Numbered from the stretch's first letter, positions 11,625-21,114 are shown. The stretch is 64,000 bases of DNA from Streptomyces sp. DH5 (GCF_020873915.1 NZ_JAHWGP010000026.1:45066-109065), one strand, 5' to 3'. The notes: a model not told the origin generated them from the sequence alone. Numbers and translations: made by a program.

Positions 11625-14174
11625 GTGGGTGGCCACGTGCGGTCCACATCGCATCAAGAACCCGAGCGCTTACGAGGGTTGAGCACGTCAGGCGCCACGG
11701 GCGCACGAAGGGCGAGAACGAGGCGGCGCCTGTGGGCGGCCACCGTGACCGCCGGAGCCGTCGCCGCCGGACTGCTGTCGGGCCCCGCCGCCAGCGCGCG
11801 TCCGGCCCCGGATCCGTCCCCGACAACGATGTCCGTCAAGTCGCCCCCGGGCGGCGCGAACGTACGCGTGCTGCTGTTCCACGGGTCGGCCGCCGGCGGT
11901 GAGGAGTCACCGCTGGTGAACGCCGGCATCGCGGCGATCGAGAGGATCGGCCTGACCGGTCCGGAGAACCAGCGGTTCTCGGTCACCGCCACCGGCAACC
12001 CGTCCGTCTTCACCAACGCCGAGAGACTGGGCCGCTTCAACACCGTCGTCTTCCTGACCGGCGGCGGGGACGTCCTCGACCCGGACCAGGAGGCGGGCCT
12101 GGAGGCGTACATGGAGGCCGGCGGCGGCTTCGTCGGGCTGCACGACGCGGCCCGCGCGGAGCCGTACTCGGACTGGTTCACCGGTCTGATCGGCGCCCGG
12201 CCCGCCGCCTCCGGCCCCGGCACGGTGCAGCGGGCGACCGTCGAGGTCGGCGACCGCGCGCACCCGGCGACCAAGGGCCTGCCGGCGCAGTGGAAGCGGC
12301 CCGACAAGTGGCTGAACTGGGTGAAGAACCCCTCCGGCGACGTGCACACCGTCGCCAGGGTCCGCGAGTCGACGTACGCGCCCGGAGCGGGCGCCAACGG
12401 CTGGGACCACCCCGTCAGCTGGTGCCGCGACTACGACGGCGGCCGCTCCTTCTACACCGGGATGGGTGGCACGGTGTCGTCGTACGACGAGACCGACTTC
12501 CGCGAGCACCTGCGCGGCGCCCTGCTGTGGACCAACCGTCTCGTGCGGGCCGACTGCAAGGCGACGATCACCGGCAACTACCGGGCGGAGCGGCTCACGC
12601 AGCCGAACCAGCCGGGGCGGAACGACCAGATCGGCGAACCGCACGGGCTGGTCACGGCGCCCGACGGCCGCGTGTTCTTCATCGGCCGGGGCGGAGCGGA
12701 CGCGTCCCAGCCGGTCGTCACCGACTGGAACGACCCGGACGTCGGCAAGGGCAGGGGCGAGATCCACGTCTACGACCCGAAGACCGGGAAGGTCGCCCTC
12801 GCCGGAGCGCTCACCGTCTTCGGGAACAAGGGCGGCGGCGACGAGCTGCGCAAGGTCGAGGAGGGCCTGCTCGGCATCGAGCTCGATCCGGGATTCGAGC
12901 GGAACGGGTGGGTGTACCTGCACTACACGCCGCACTCGGAGATCGACCGGGACACGCGCATGGCGGACCGGCGGGTCTCCCGCTTCACGCTCGACCGCAC
13001 GACGAACCGGCTGGACCTCTCCAGCGAGAAGGTGCTGCTGGAGTGGCCGGTGCAGATCCACAGCTGCTGCCACGCGGGCGGCGGGATGGCCTGGGACTCG
13101 AAGGGCAACCTCTACATCGCCACCGGTGACAACAACTCCAGTGGCTTCAGCGGCGGTTACTCGGGCAACAACCCGGAGCCGAACTACAAGGGCGTGTCCT
13201 TCGCGGACGCGCGCCGCACCGCCGGCAACACCAACAACCTCAACGGCAAGATCCTGCGCATCCACCCCGAGCCGGACGGCACGTACACCCTCCCCGAGGG
13301 CAACCTGTTCACCGGTGAGGAGACCGCCGAGGGCGGAGGCAAGACGCGTGGCGAGATCTACGTGATGGGTGTGCGCAACCCCGCGCGGATCTCCGTCGAC
13401 CAGAAGACCGACGTGCTCCACGCGGGCTGGGTCGGCCCGGACGCGGGCTCCCCGTCGACGACCTGGGGCCCCGCGAAGTACGACACCTTCGCCGTGATCA
13501 CGAAGGCGTCCAACCGCGGCTGGCCGTACTGCATGGGCAACGACCAGCCCTACCGGGACCGCAACCTGCCCGACCCGTCCAAGCCGCTGGGCTGGTACGA
13601 CTGCGACGCCCCGAAGAACGAGTCGCCGAACAACGACGGGCTGGTCAACCTGCCGCCGGTGACCGCCAACAACATCTGGTACTCGCCGCAGGGCGGCGCC
13701 CCGGACTTCCCGCGCGACGCGAACGGCGTGCCGTCGTACGTGCAGGACGAGGCGACCTACCGGCTGCCCTGGCTGAAGGGCGGCGGCCAGGCCGCGATGA
13801 ACGGCCCGGTGTACCGCTACGACGGCGACAGCGCCAGCGAGGTCAAGTGGCCCGCGTACTGGGACGGCAAGTGGTTCGTCGGTGACTTCTACGACGCCGA
13901 CCAGCCGCGCAACGCGGTGCTGATGGACCCGAAGACGCAAGGGGACGGCGGTCTGCCGGTGCACTCGGAGTCCCTGAAGAAGATCGTGCCGGTCGGCAAC
14001 GACGGGATCAAGAACCTGATGGGCTGGGAGTTCGGCCCGGACGGCGCACTGTACGTCCTCGACTACGGCCGCGGGTTCTTCACCTCCGACAGCAAGTCCG
14101 CGCTGTGGCGGGTCACCTACACGGGCGGCGGTCCCACCCCGGCCGCCGGCCAGTTGGCGAGGAAGGCCGGATGA
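11625..14174 (+). CDS. Secreted ThuA domain-glucose/sorbosone dehydrogenase fusion
   Basis: 849-aa exported protein. Residues 28-60 form a multi-Arg, hydrophobic, AxA-ended signal (RRRLWAATV, ending GPAASA). Residues about 78-300 are a ThuA-like (trehalose-utilisation, glutamine-amidotransferase fold) domain starting NVRVLLFHGS, with GGGFVGLHDA. Residues about 325-840 are a six-bladed glucose/sorbosone dehydrogenase propeller (GEPHGLVTAPDGRVFF, GLLGIELDPGF, HSCCHAGGGMAW, GEIYVMGVRNP, GWEFGPDGALYVLDYG). That family oxidises sugars, commonly with PQQ; no PQQ genes are in the window. The start is uncertain: GTG 11625 or in-frame GTG 11637, which is better spaced from GAGGAGG. Both include a TTA codon at 11670-11672. 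The stop overlaps the next ATG (ATGA), so the two are translationally coupled. Confidence 0.88.
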   Translation: MGGHVRSTSHQEPERLRGLSTSGATGARRARTRRRLWAATVTAGAVAAGLLSGPAASARPAPDPSPTTMSVKSPPGGANVRVLLFHGSAAGGEESPLVNAGIAAIERIGLTGPENQRFSVTATGNPSVFTNAERLGRFNTVVFLTGGGDVLDPDQEAGLEAYMEAGGGFVGLHDAARAEPYSDWFTGLIGARPAASGPGTVQRATVEVGDRAHPATKGLPAQWKRPDKWLNWVKNPSGDVHTVARVRESTYAPGAGANGWDHPVSWCRDYDGGRSFYTGMGGTVSSYDETDFREHLRGALLWTNRLVRADCKATITGNYRAERLTQPNQPGRNDQIGEPHGLVTAPDGRVFFIGRGGADASQPVVTDWNDPDVGKGRGEIHVYDPKTGKVALAGALTVFGNKGGGDELRKVEEGLLGIELDPGFERNGWVYLHYTPHSEIDRDTRMADRRVSRFTLDRTTNRLDLSSEKVLLEWPVQIHSCCHAGGGMAWDSKGNLYIATGDNNSSGFSGGYSGNNPEPNYKGVSFADARRTAGNTNNLNGKILRIHPEPDGTYTLPEGNLFTGEETAEGGGKTRGEIYVMGVRNPARISVDQKTDVLHAGWVGPDAGSPSTTWGPAKYDTFAVITKASNRGWPYCMGNDQPYRDRNLPDPSKPLGWYDCDAPKNESPNNDGLVNLPPVTANNIWYSPQGGAPDFPRDANGVPSYVQDEATYRLPWLKGGGQAAMNGPVYRYDGDSASEVKWPAYWDGKWFVGDFYDADQPRNAVLMDPKTQGDGGLPVHSESLKKIVPVGNDGIKNLMGWEFGPDGALYVLDYGRGFFTSDSKSALWRVTYTGGGPTPAAGQLARKAG

Positions 14175-16393
14175 ATCCAGTGACACGGCAACGACGCATC
14201 TGGGCCGGCCTGCTGGCCGCCCTGCTGATGGCGCTCGGTCTGCAGACGACGACGTCCGCGGCCGGGAACTCCGGGCCCACCGCGGCTGCCAGGGCGGCGG
14301 AGCAGGTGCTGACCTGGACCGCCGGCGACAGCATCGGCGCGTACACGTCCGCGCCGGCGACCGCGGTGGCCGGTCCGGCGACGATCGTCTTCGAGAACAG
14401 CGCGGCCACCGGCAACACCACCGGCATGCCGCACACCCTGACGTTCGTGACCTCCGACCCGGAGTTCAACAACGACGTCCAGCTGAACATCCTGGCCAAC
14501 CCCGGTGACGCCCAGGGCGGCCGGCACACCGCCGAGGTGACCCTCACTCCGGGCCGGTACTTCTACCACTGCACCATCCCCGGCCACGGCGAGATGCAGG
14601 GCATCCTGACGGTGACCGAGGGCAGCGGTGAGGACACCACCGCGCCCGAGGCCACGGCGAAGGTGACCGGCACGCAGAACTCCGAAGGGGCCTACGTGGG
14701 TTCGGCGAGCGTGAGCGTCGAGGCCACCGACTCCGGCTCGGGCGTGGACCGGATCGAGTACGCCGTCGGAGCCGACGGCGCCTGGCAGCCGTACACCGCC
14801 CCGGTGGTGATCGACCAGGTCGGCACGCATGCGGTGCGCTACCGCGCCCTGGACAAGGCGGGCAACGTCTCGGCGGAGAAGAGCGTGCGGTTCGCCGTCG
14901 TCGCGCCGCCCACCGACGACACCACCCCGCCGGAGACCTCCGCGACGGTGGACGGCGAGAGGAACGCCGACGGCCACTACGTCGACATGGCGACGGTCAC
15001 CGTCACCGCGTCGGACACCGGCTCCGGCGTCAACACCATCGAGTACGCGGTCGGGGCGGACGGCGCCTGGCAGGCGTACACCGGTCCGGTGATGGTGCAC
15101 CGGACCGGAACGCACACCGTGCGCTACCGCGCGACCGACAAGGCGGGCAACGCGGCGGCGGCGAAGAGCGTGGAGTTCACCGTCGTCGCCGCTCCCCCGC
15201 AGGACACCACCCCGCCGGTGACGGGCGTGACCGTCGGGGGCATGCGGAACTCCGACGGCGCGTACGTCGGGAACGCCACGGTGACCGTCAGCGCCACCGA
15301 CGGACACGGCGGTTCCGGCGTGGCCGGCATCGAGTACTCGCTCGACGGCGGGCCGTACCTGGCCTACACCGCGCCCCTGGTCGTCGACCGGACGGGCCGG
15401 CACACCGTGGCCTACCGGGCGAGCGACAAGGCCGGCAACACCTCCGCGGCGCTCACGGCGAGCTTCACCGTCGTGGCCGGCGGCGGGGTCCCCGCGCCCA
15501 ACTGCCCGGAGCACGACGAGCGGTTGACGGTGATCGTCGGCACAGTCGACTCGGGCGTGCCGAACCGGGTCACCGACAACCGGTGCCGGATCGGCGAGCT
15601 GATCGAGGACGAGAAGCAGTGGACCTCGCAGGCCCTGTTCCTGAAACACGTCACGGGTGTCCTGGACGGGCTGAGGAAGGAAGGGGTCATCGACAAGCGG
15701 GAGCGGAAGGCCGTCAACCAGGCGGCCCGGCAGTCCGGCATCGGTACGCCCGGCCAGACCGACGGCTACCGCACCATCCTCGACGGCAGCGCGGCGTCGT
15801 TCGCCAAGTGGGCCCATGTCGGCGGCGGTTCGTTCGCGCTGAACCCGGACGGGTCGATCACCTCCGGCACCACCCGGGGCGGGCTCGGCATGCTGTGGTT
15901 CCCCGAGCGCACGTACGGCGACTTCTCCCTGAAGCTCCAGTGGCGCGACGACGCACCGGGCGACGGCAACGCCAACTCCGGTGTGTTCGTACGGTTCCCG
16001 CAGGTCCACGACCACCCGGAGGAGCCGCGGCCGGAGTGGGTCGCCATCAAGTACGGGCACGAGGTGCAGGTGTTCGACTCGCCCACCGGCGACATGTACA
16101 AGACGGGCTCGGTGTACGGCTTCGACCGGGTGGGCCTGGCCGGTGCGGGCGTGACGCAGAAGGGCACCTGGAACGACTACGAGATCCGGGTGGTGGACCA
16201 GCACTACTCGGTCTACCGCAACGGTGCGCTGATCAACGAGTTCGACAACACCGGCGGTCAGGACTTCTCCCCGCCGCGCTCGGACGACCCGGGCACGGAC
16301 GGGAGGCGGTTCGCCGCCGGCTACATCGGACTCCAGGTGCACGGCACGTCGGACGTCGTCTCGTACCGGGACATCCGGATCAAGGACCTGTAG
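14171..16393 (+). CDS. Secreted cupredoxin-Ig-like(x3)-DUF1080 protein
   Basis: 740-aa exported protein. A signal peptide covers residues 1-31 (GLLAALLMALGLQ). A plastocyanin-like domain covers about 40-150, with copper ligands His88, Cys134, His139 and Met142 (YFYHCTIPGHGEMQG). Three tandem Ig-like/OmpL47-type repeats of about 95 aa start near 155, 250 and 345, each opening D-T-T-x-P and ending YRA-x-DKAGN. A linker follows, then a C-terminal DUF1080 (3-keto-disaccharide hydrolase fold) domain about 530-740. ATG 14171 overlaps the stop of the ThuA-dehydrogenase gene. The cupredoxin could accept electrons from that enzyme while DUF1080 binds or cleaves an oxidised glycoside; this coupling is inference. 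Confidence 0.88.
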   Translation: MNPVTRQRRIWAGLLAALLMALGLQTTTSAAGNSGPTAAARAAEQVLTWTAGDSIGAYTSAPATAVAGPATIVFENSAATGNTTGMPHTLTFVTSDPEFNNDVQLNILANPGDAQGGRHTAEVTLTPGRYFYHCTIPGHGEMQGILTVTEGSGEDTTAPEATAKVTGTQNSEGAYVGSASVSVEATDSGSGVDRIEYAVGADGAWQPYTAPVVIDQVGTHAVRYRALDKAGNVSAEKSVRFAVVAPPTDDTTPPETSATVDGERNADGHYVDMATVTVTASDTGSGVNTIEYAVGADGAWQAYTGPVMVHRTGTHTVRYRATDKAGNAAAAKSVEFTVVAAPPQDTTPPVTGVTVGGMRNSDGAYVGNATVTVSATDGHGGSGVAGIEYSLDGGPYLAYTAPLVVDRTGRHTVAYRASDKAGNTSAALTASFTVVAGGGVPAPNCPEHDERLTVIVGTVDSGVPNRVTDNRCRIGELIEDEKQWTSQALFLKHVTGVLDGLRKEGVIDKRERKAVNQAARQSGIGTPGQTDGYRTILDGSAASFAKWAHVGGGSFALNPDGSITSGTTRGGLGMLWFPERTYGDFSLKLQWRDDAPGDGNANSGVFVRFPQVHDHPEEPRPEWVAIKYGHEVQVFDSPTGDMYKTGSVYGFDRVGLAGAGVTQKGTWNDYEIRVVDQHYSVYRNGALINEFDNTGGQDFSPPRSDDPGTDGRRFAAGYIGLQVHGTSDVVSYRDIRIKDL

Positions 16394-16422
16394 TCCCGCA
16401 CGGCATCGGGTGACGGACCGGG

Positions 16423-17448
16423 TCAGGAGGCCGACGGTTTCGGCTTCCCGACCCGGCTCGGCTGCACCCGGCTGGGCTCCCCCGGCATCTTCGGATACTC
16501 GGGCGGGTACGGCAGGTCGCCCAGGCCGTGATCGTGTTCGTCCCGGCGGGCGAGTTCGAGCAGGGGCTCCAGGGAGAACGCGTGATCGTCCATGTCCGCG
16601 TGCACGTCGCCGAGTTCGGCGAAGCGCGCGGGCATCGTCGTGAGGTCGAAGTCCTGCGGGTGGGCGACGCCGACCTCCTCCCAGCGCAGGGGCGCCGAGA
16701 CGGGCGCGTGCGGCCGGGGACGCACGGAGTAGGCGGAGGCGATGGTGCGGTCGCGGGCGGTCTGGTTGTAGTCGACGAAGATGCGTTCGCCGCGCTCCTC
16801 CTTCCACCACTCGATGGTCACCCGCTCCGGCATCCGGCGTTCCAGTTCCCGGCCCACGGCGATGGCCGCGCGGCGGACCTGGGTGAACGTCCACCGTGCT
16901 TCGATGGGCACGAAGACGTGGACGCCGCGTCCGCCGGAGGTCTTGGGCCAGCCGCGCAGCCCACCGGACTCCTCCAGCACGGACCGCAGTTCGTGGGCGG
17001 CGCGGGCGGCGTCGTCGTAGTCGGTGCCGGGCTGGGGGTCGAGGTCGATGCGTAGTTCGTCGGGGTGGTCGACGTCGGCGCGGCGCACCGGCCAGGGGTG
17101 GAAGACCAGCGTGCCGTACTGGGCCGCCCACACGACGGCCGCCTCCTCCGTGGGGCACATCTCGTCGGCGCTGCGGCCGCTGGGGAAGGTGATGTGCGCG
17201 GTGGGGATCCAGTCGGGCATGCCCTTGGGGGCCCGCTTCTGGTAGAACCACTCGCCGCTGATGCCGTCCGGGTAGCGCTGGAGGGTGGTGGGTCTGTCGC
17301 GCAGGGCGCGCAGGATGCCGGGGGCGACGGCCTGGTAGTAGCGGGCGACGTCCAGCTTGGTGTAGCCGCGCTCCGGGAAGAAGACCTTGTCCGGACTGGA
17401 CAGGCGTACGGTCCGGCCGGCCACCTCGAGTTCCACCGCGTCACCCAT
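16423..17448 (-). CDS. ligD: LigD-type NHEJ polymerase/primase domain protein
   Basis: 341-aa stand-alone polymerase domain of bacterial non-homologous end joining (archaeo-eukaryotic primase fold). It fills gaps and adds ribonucleotides at broken ends together with Ku and ligase. Visible motifs are SSPDKVFFPERGYTK near the N-terminus, the metal-binding LRIDLDPQPG, TSGGRGVHVFVPI and FVDYNQTARDRTIASAYSVR. ATG 17448 (MGDAVELEV) is preferred to an upstream ATG that adds 12 unlikely residues. It diverges from an ATP-dependent DNA ligase across 74 bp, giving a split LigD. No Ku gene is in the window. Confidence 0.92.
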   Translation of the reverse strand: MGDAVELEVAGRTVRLSSPDKVFFPERGYTKLDVARYYQAVAPGILRALRDRPTTLQRYPDGISGEWFYQKRAPKGMPDWIPTAHITFPSGRSADEMCPTEEAAVVWAAQYGTLVFHPWPVRRADVDHPDELRIDLDPQPGTDYDDAARAAHELRSVLEESGGLRGWPKTSGGRGVHVFVPIEARWTFTQVRRAAIAVGRELERRMPERVTIEWWKEERGERIFVDYNQTARDRTIASAYSVRPRPHAPVSAPLRWEEVGVAHPQDFDLTTMPARFAELGDVHADMDDHAFSLEPLLELARRDEHDHGLGDLPYPPEYPKMPGEPSRVQPSRVGKPKPSAS

Positions 17449-17522
17449 GCGAGCCACGGTAGGCGCGGCGCACCTGCCTCGCACACCGGGCGGCTACGGG
17501 CGTGTGCGCGCAGAATCGGAGC

Positions 17523-18593
17523 ATGGATCTTCCCGTCATGCCGCCCGTGAAGCCGATGCTCGCCAAGTCGGTGGCGAAGATCCCGCCGGACATGCAGTAC
17601 GAGGCCAAGTGGGACGGGTTCCGGGCCATCGTGTTCCGCGACGGGGACGAGGTCGAGCTCGGCAGCCGTACCGGTAAGCCGCTGACCAGGTACTTTCCCG
17701 AGGTGGTGGCGGCGGTGCGGGAGCGGTTGCCGAAGCGGTGCGTGATGGACGGGGAGATCGTCGTCGCACGGGAGGGGCATCTGGACTTCGACGCGCTCAC
17801 CGAGCGGATCCATCCGGCGGACTCCCGGGTGCGGACGCTCGCCGAGCGGACCCCGGCCTCCTTCGTGGCCTTCGACGTACTGGCGCTGGCGGACGAGTCG
17901 CTGCTGGACGTGCCGCTGTCGGACCGGCGGGAGCTGCTGGTGCGGGCGCTGGAAGGGATCGCCCCGCCCGTGCACGTGGCCCCGGCGACCCGGGACGTCG
18001 AAGTGGCGCGGGGATGGTTCGAACAGTACGAGGGGGCGGGGCTGGACGGGGTAGTCGCCAAACCGCTGGACTCGCGCTACCGGCAGGACGAGCGGGCCAT
18101 GTTCAAGATCAAGCACGAGCGCACGGCGGACGCGGTGGTCGCCGGGTACCGGCTCCACAAGAGCGGCCCGGTGGTGGGTTCGCTGCTGCTGGGCCTGCAC
18201 GACGAGGACGGCACCCTCCAGCACGTGGGTGTGTCCGCCGCCTTCTCCATGAAGCGGCGCGCGGAGCTGATCGAGGAGCTGGCACCGCTCAGGATGGACG
18301 AGGCGGCGGGCCATCCGTGGGCGGCGTGGGCGGAGGAGGAGGCGCACGAGACGGCGCGGCTGCCCGGCGCGCCGAGCCGCTGGACGGGGAAGAAGGACCT
18401 GTCCTGGGTGCCGCTGAGGCCCGAGCTGGTGGCCGAGGTGGCCTACGACCACATGGAGAACGGGCGGCGCTTCCGGCACACCGCCCGCTTCCGCCGCTGG
18501 CGCCCGGACCGGACTCCCGAGAGCTGCACCTTCGCACAGCTGGGGGAGCCGGTCCGCTACGACCTCACCGAGATCCTCGGCGGCCGCCCCTGA
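17523..18593 (+). CDS. ATP-dependent DNA ligase (LigC/LigD ligase-domain type)
   Basis: 356-aa ligase with a nucleotidyltransferase domain whose adenylated lysine is Lys29 in EAKWDG. Further motifs are DGEIVV, FVAFDVLAL, GVVAKPLDSRY and MFKIKHERTADAVV. An OB-fold domain fills the C-terminal third (WVPLRPELVAEVAYDHMENG..RRWRPDRTPE). ATG 17523 follows a GGAG. The size matches free-standing actinobacterial NHEJ ligases. The divergent polymerase gene supports a repair role in spores or stationary phase. Confidence 0.93.
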   Translation: MDLPVMPPVKPMLAKSVAKIPPDMQYEAKWDGFRAIVFRDGDEVELGSRTGKPLTRYFPEVVAAVRERLPKRCVMDGEIVVAREGHLDFDALTERIHPADSRVRTLAERTPASFVAFDVLALADESLLDVPLSDRRELLVRALEGIAPPVHVAPATRDVEVARGWFEQYEGAGLDGVVAKPLDSRYRQDERAMFKIKHERTADAVVAGYRLHKSGPVVGSLLLGLHDEDGTLQHVGVSAAFSMKRRAELIEELAPLRMDEAAGHPWAAWAEEEAHETARLPGAPSRWTGKKDLSWVPLRPELVAEVAYDHMENGRRFRHTARFRRWRPDRTPESCTFAQLGEPVRYDLTEILGGRP

Positions 18594-18642
18594 GCCGGGG
18601 CCGCGGCCGGACCGGGGGCTCGGGCTGGACCGGGAGCCCGGG

Positions 18643-18738
18643 CCGGGTCGGGGCCGCAGCCGGGTCGGGGCCGCGGCCGGGTCGGGGCCGCGGCCGGGTC
18701 GGGGCCGCGGCCGGGTCAGGGCCGCGGCCGGGTCAGGG
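18643..18738. repeat. 17-bp GC-rich tandem repeat
   Basis: Consensus CCGGGTCGGGGCCGCGG. Five full units (18643, 18660, 18677, 18694, 18711) and a partial sixth fill the gap between two convergent genes. The last, partial unit contains the stop codon of the leftward alcohol dehydrogenase (18733-18735). Late units carry a G-to-A change (GGTCAGGG). Confidence 0.92.
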
Positions 18739-19923
18739 CTTCAGCACCACCTTGACCGCGCCGTCCTGCTTCTTCTGGAACATGTCGTAGGCGTGCGGTG
18801 CCTCGCTCAGCGGCAGGTGGTGGGTGGCGAAGCCGTCGACGCCGAGGGGGTCCTCGTCGGTGAGGTAGGGGATGATCTCGTCGCTCCAGCGGCGTACGTT
18901 CGCCTGGCCCATGCGCATCTGGATCTGCTTGTCGAAGAGGGTGAGCATGGGCATCGGGTCGGCCATGCCGCCGTAGACGCCGCTGATCGAGATGGTGCCG
19001 CCGCGGCGCACCAGGTCGATGGCGGTGTAGAGGGCGGCGAGCCGGTCGACGCTGAAGCGTTCCGCCATCGGCCCGCTCAGTTTGCGGGGCAGCAGGGCCG
19101 AGGCGTTCTGCACCATGCGGGCCGCCGCGCTGCCGTGCGCCTCGGTGCCCACCGCGTCGATCACGGCGTCGGGTCCGCGGCCGTCGGTCTGGTCGCGGAT
19201 CGCGGCCACGAGTTCCTTCTCGTCGTCGAAGGAGCGCAGGTCGAAGGTCTCCACGCCCCGTTCCTTGGCCCGGTGCAGCCGTTCCGGGACGAGGTCCACG
19301 CCGAACACCCGTCCGGCACCCTGGACCTGGGCGATCCGGCAGGCCATGTCGCCGATGGGGCCGAGCCCGAGCACGGCGACGCTGCCGCCCTTCGGGACAC
19401 CGGCGTAGGCGACCGCCTGCCAGGCGGTGGGCAGGACGTCGGAGAGGTAGAGGAACCGGTCGTCGGAAGGTCCCTCGGGGACCTTGATCGGGCCGTACTG
19501 GGCCTGCGGGACGCGCAGGTACTCGGCCTGGGCGCCCGGGACCGCGCCGTACAGCCTGGTGTAGCCGAACAGCGCCGCGCCCATGCCCTCGGCGCTGACC
19601 TGGGTGGTCTCGCACTGGGTGGGGAGTCCGGTCAGGCACATCCAGCAGTTGCCGCAGGCGATCTGGAAGGGGACCACGACCCGGTCTCCGACCTGGAGGT
19701 CCGGTACGGCCGCACCGACCTCCTCGACGATCCCCATCGGTTCGTGCCCGAGGATGTCTCCCGGTGTCATGAACGGGGTCAGTACCTCGTACAGGTGCAG
19801 ATCGGATCCGCACAGTCCGCTGGAGGTGACGCGGATGATCGCGTCCGTCGGCTCCTCGATCCGTGGGTCGGGAACGGTCTCCACCCGTACGTCCCGCTTT
19901 CCCTGCCAGGTCAGTGCCCTCAT
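18733..19923 (-). CDS. Zinc-dependent alcohol dehydrogenase (formaldehyde dehydrogenase-like MDR)
   Basis: 396-aa medium-chain dehydrogenase. Catalytic zinc ligands lie in GLCGSDLH and GHEPMG. The structural zinc loop is partial (CGNCWMCLTGLPTQC). The NAD-binding glycine motif is VAVLGLGPIGDM, followed by VFGVDLVPERL. The insertion after the zinc loop and the length match the glutathione-independent formaldehyde dehydrogenase-like group common in actinobacteria. ATG 19923 starts MRALTWQGK. It is read divergently from the DUF3048 lipoprotein gene across 198 bp. Confidence 0.9.
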   Translation of the reverse strand: MRALTWQGKRDVRVETVPDPRIEEPTDAIIRVTSSGLCGSDLHLYEVLTPFMTPGDILGHEPMGIVEEVGAAVPDLQVGDRVVVPFQIACGNCWMCLTGLPTQCETTQVSAEGMGAALFGYTRLYGAVPGAQAEYLRVPQAQYGPIKVPEGPSDDRFLYLSDVLPTAWQAVAYAGVPKGGSVAVLGLGPIGDMACRIAQVQGAGRVFGVDLVPERLHRAKERGVETFDLRSFDDEKELVAAIRDQTDGRGPDAVIDAVGTEAHGSAAARMVQNASALLPRKLSGPMAERFSVDRLAALYTAIDLVRRGGTISISGVYGGMADPMPMLTLFDKQIQMRMGQANVRRWSDEIIPYLTDEDPLGVDGFATHHLPLSEAPHAYDMFQKKQDGAVKVVLKP

Positions 19924-20121
19924 GGCCGCCCGCTCCCTCCGTCGTGGCCGGTCTGTCGCTCGTGCGGTGGGCGTCCGGGTACCCGAGTGACCACCACCGA
20001 ACCCGCGGAGCGCTGGGCCGATCGGCGGAGGCCGCCGCGCGGGTCCGTGTCCGGTCCGCGCTGGCCAGAGACAATCGGTAAAGCGCACAATCGAGACAGC
20101 GGATGACACGAGGCAGGCGCG

Positions 20122-21114
20122 GTGACGACGGTGGGCACGGAACGAGGAGCACGCCGACGACGCGGTACGGCGGCGGGGACGCTGCTCACCGCCGTGCTGA
20201 CGGCCGGCCTGGCCGCGAGCTGCACGACGTCGGACGGCCCGCGCGACGACGGACGGGGAACGACCAGCGAGTCGCCCGCACAGCCCGGGGAGCAGGACAG
20301 CCCGCCACCGCTCGCGGTGAAGATCGACAACGCCCCCGCCGCCCGGCCGCAGACCGGCCTGGACAGCGCCGACGTGGTGTACACCGAACAGGTCGAGGGC
20401 GGCAGCAGCAGGCTGATCGCCGTGTACGCCACCGAACTGCCGGAGTCCGTCGGGCCGGTGCGCAGTGCCCGGGAGTCGGACCTGGAGCTGCTGCGGCAGT
20501 TCGACCGGCCGCTGCTGGCCTTCTCCGGTGCGCAGAGCAGACTGGAACCGCAGATCGAAAAGGCGCCGCTGGAGGCGGTGACACCCGAGTCGGAGCCCGA
20601 GGCCTACACCCGGGACCCCGGCAGGACCGCGCCCCACAACCTGTATCTGCGCCCGCAGCGGCTCATGGACGACCCGCCCGGTGACACCGCCCTGACCACC
20701 GGCTTCCGCTTCGGCCCCGCCCCCGCGGACGGCGAGCCCCGCAACGACCTCACGGTGCGCTATCCGGCGGCCCGCTTCACCTTCACCTGGTCCGGCGCCC
20801 AGGACCGCTGGCTGGTGTCGATGGACGGCTCCCCTGCGCTCACCGCGGAGGGCGAACGGCTGGCACCCGCGACGGTTGTCGTGCAGTACGTGACCGTGCG
20901 CCCGTCCGGCTTCCGCGACTTCCTCGGCAACAACACCCCGTTCACCGAGACGGTGGGCTCCGGAGAGGCCACCGTGCTGCGCGACGGGCGCGCCTGGGAG
21001 GCGGACTGGGAGCGACCGGCCGCCGAGGACGGCACCTCGTTCACCACCGAATCCGGCGAGCCGCTGAACTTCGCGCGCGGCCAGGTGTGGGTGGTGTACG
21101 CGCAGGCGCCCTGA
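20122..21114 (+). CDS. DUF3048 (YerB-like) lipoprotein
   Basis: 330-aa exported protein with basic residues then a hydrophobic stretch and a lipobox (LAASC, Cys34). It is therefore expected as a membrane-anchored lipoprotein on the outer face. A Ser/Pro/Gly-rich linker leads to two DUF3048 parts. The first contains AVKIDNAPAARPQTGLDSAD and VGPVRSARESD; the C-terminal part ends GQVWVVYAQ. The function of the family is unknown. GTG start. No operon partner. Confidence 0.85.
   Translation: MTTVGTERGARRRRGTAAGTLLTAVLTAGLAASCTTSDGPRDDGRGTTSESPAQPGEQDSPPPLAVKIDNAPAARPQTGLDSADVVYTEQVEGGSSRLIAVYATELPESVGPVRSARESDLELLRQFDRPLLAFSGAQSRLEPQIEKAPLEAVTPESEPEAYTRDPGRTAPHNLYLRPQRLMDDPPGDTALTTGFRFGPAPADGEPRNDLTVRYPAARFTFTWSGAQDRWLVSMDGSPALTAEGERLAPATVVVQYVTVRPSGFRDFLGNNTPFTETVGSGEATVLRDGRAWEADWERPAAEDGTSFTTESGEPLNFARGQVWVVYAQAP

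Noticed and set aside
14117-17251. 1044-aa antisense frame across the cupredoxin-DUF1080 and LigD genes
   Set aside because: His/Val/Arg/Gly-rich shadow with no family resemblance; it spans two well-supported genes.
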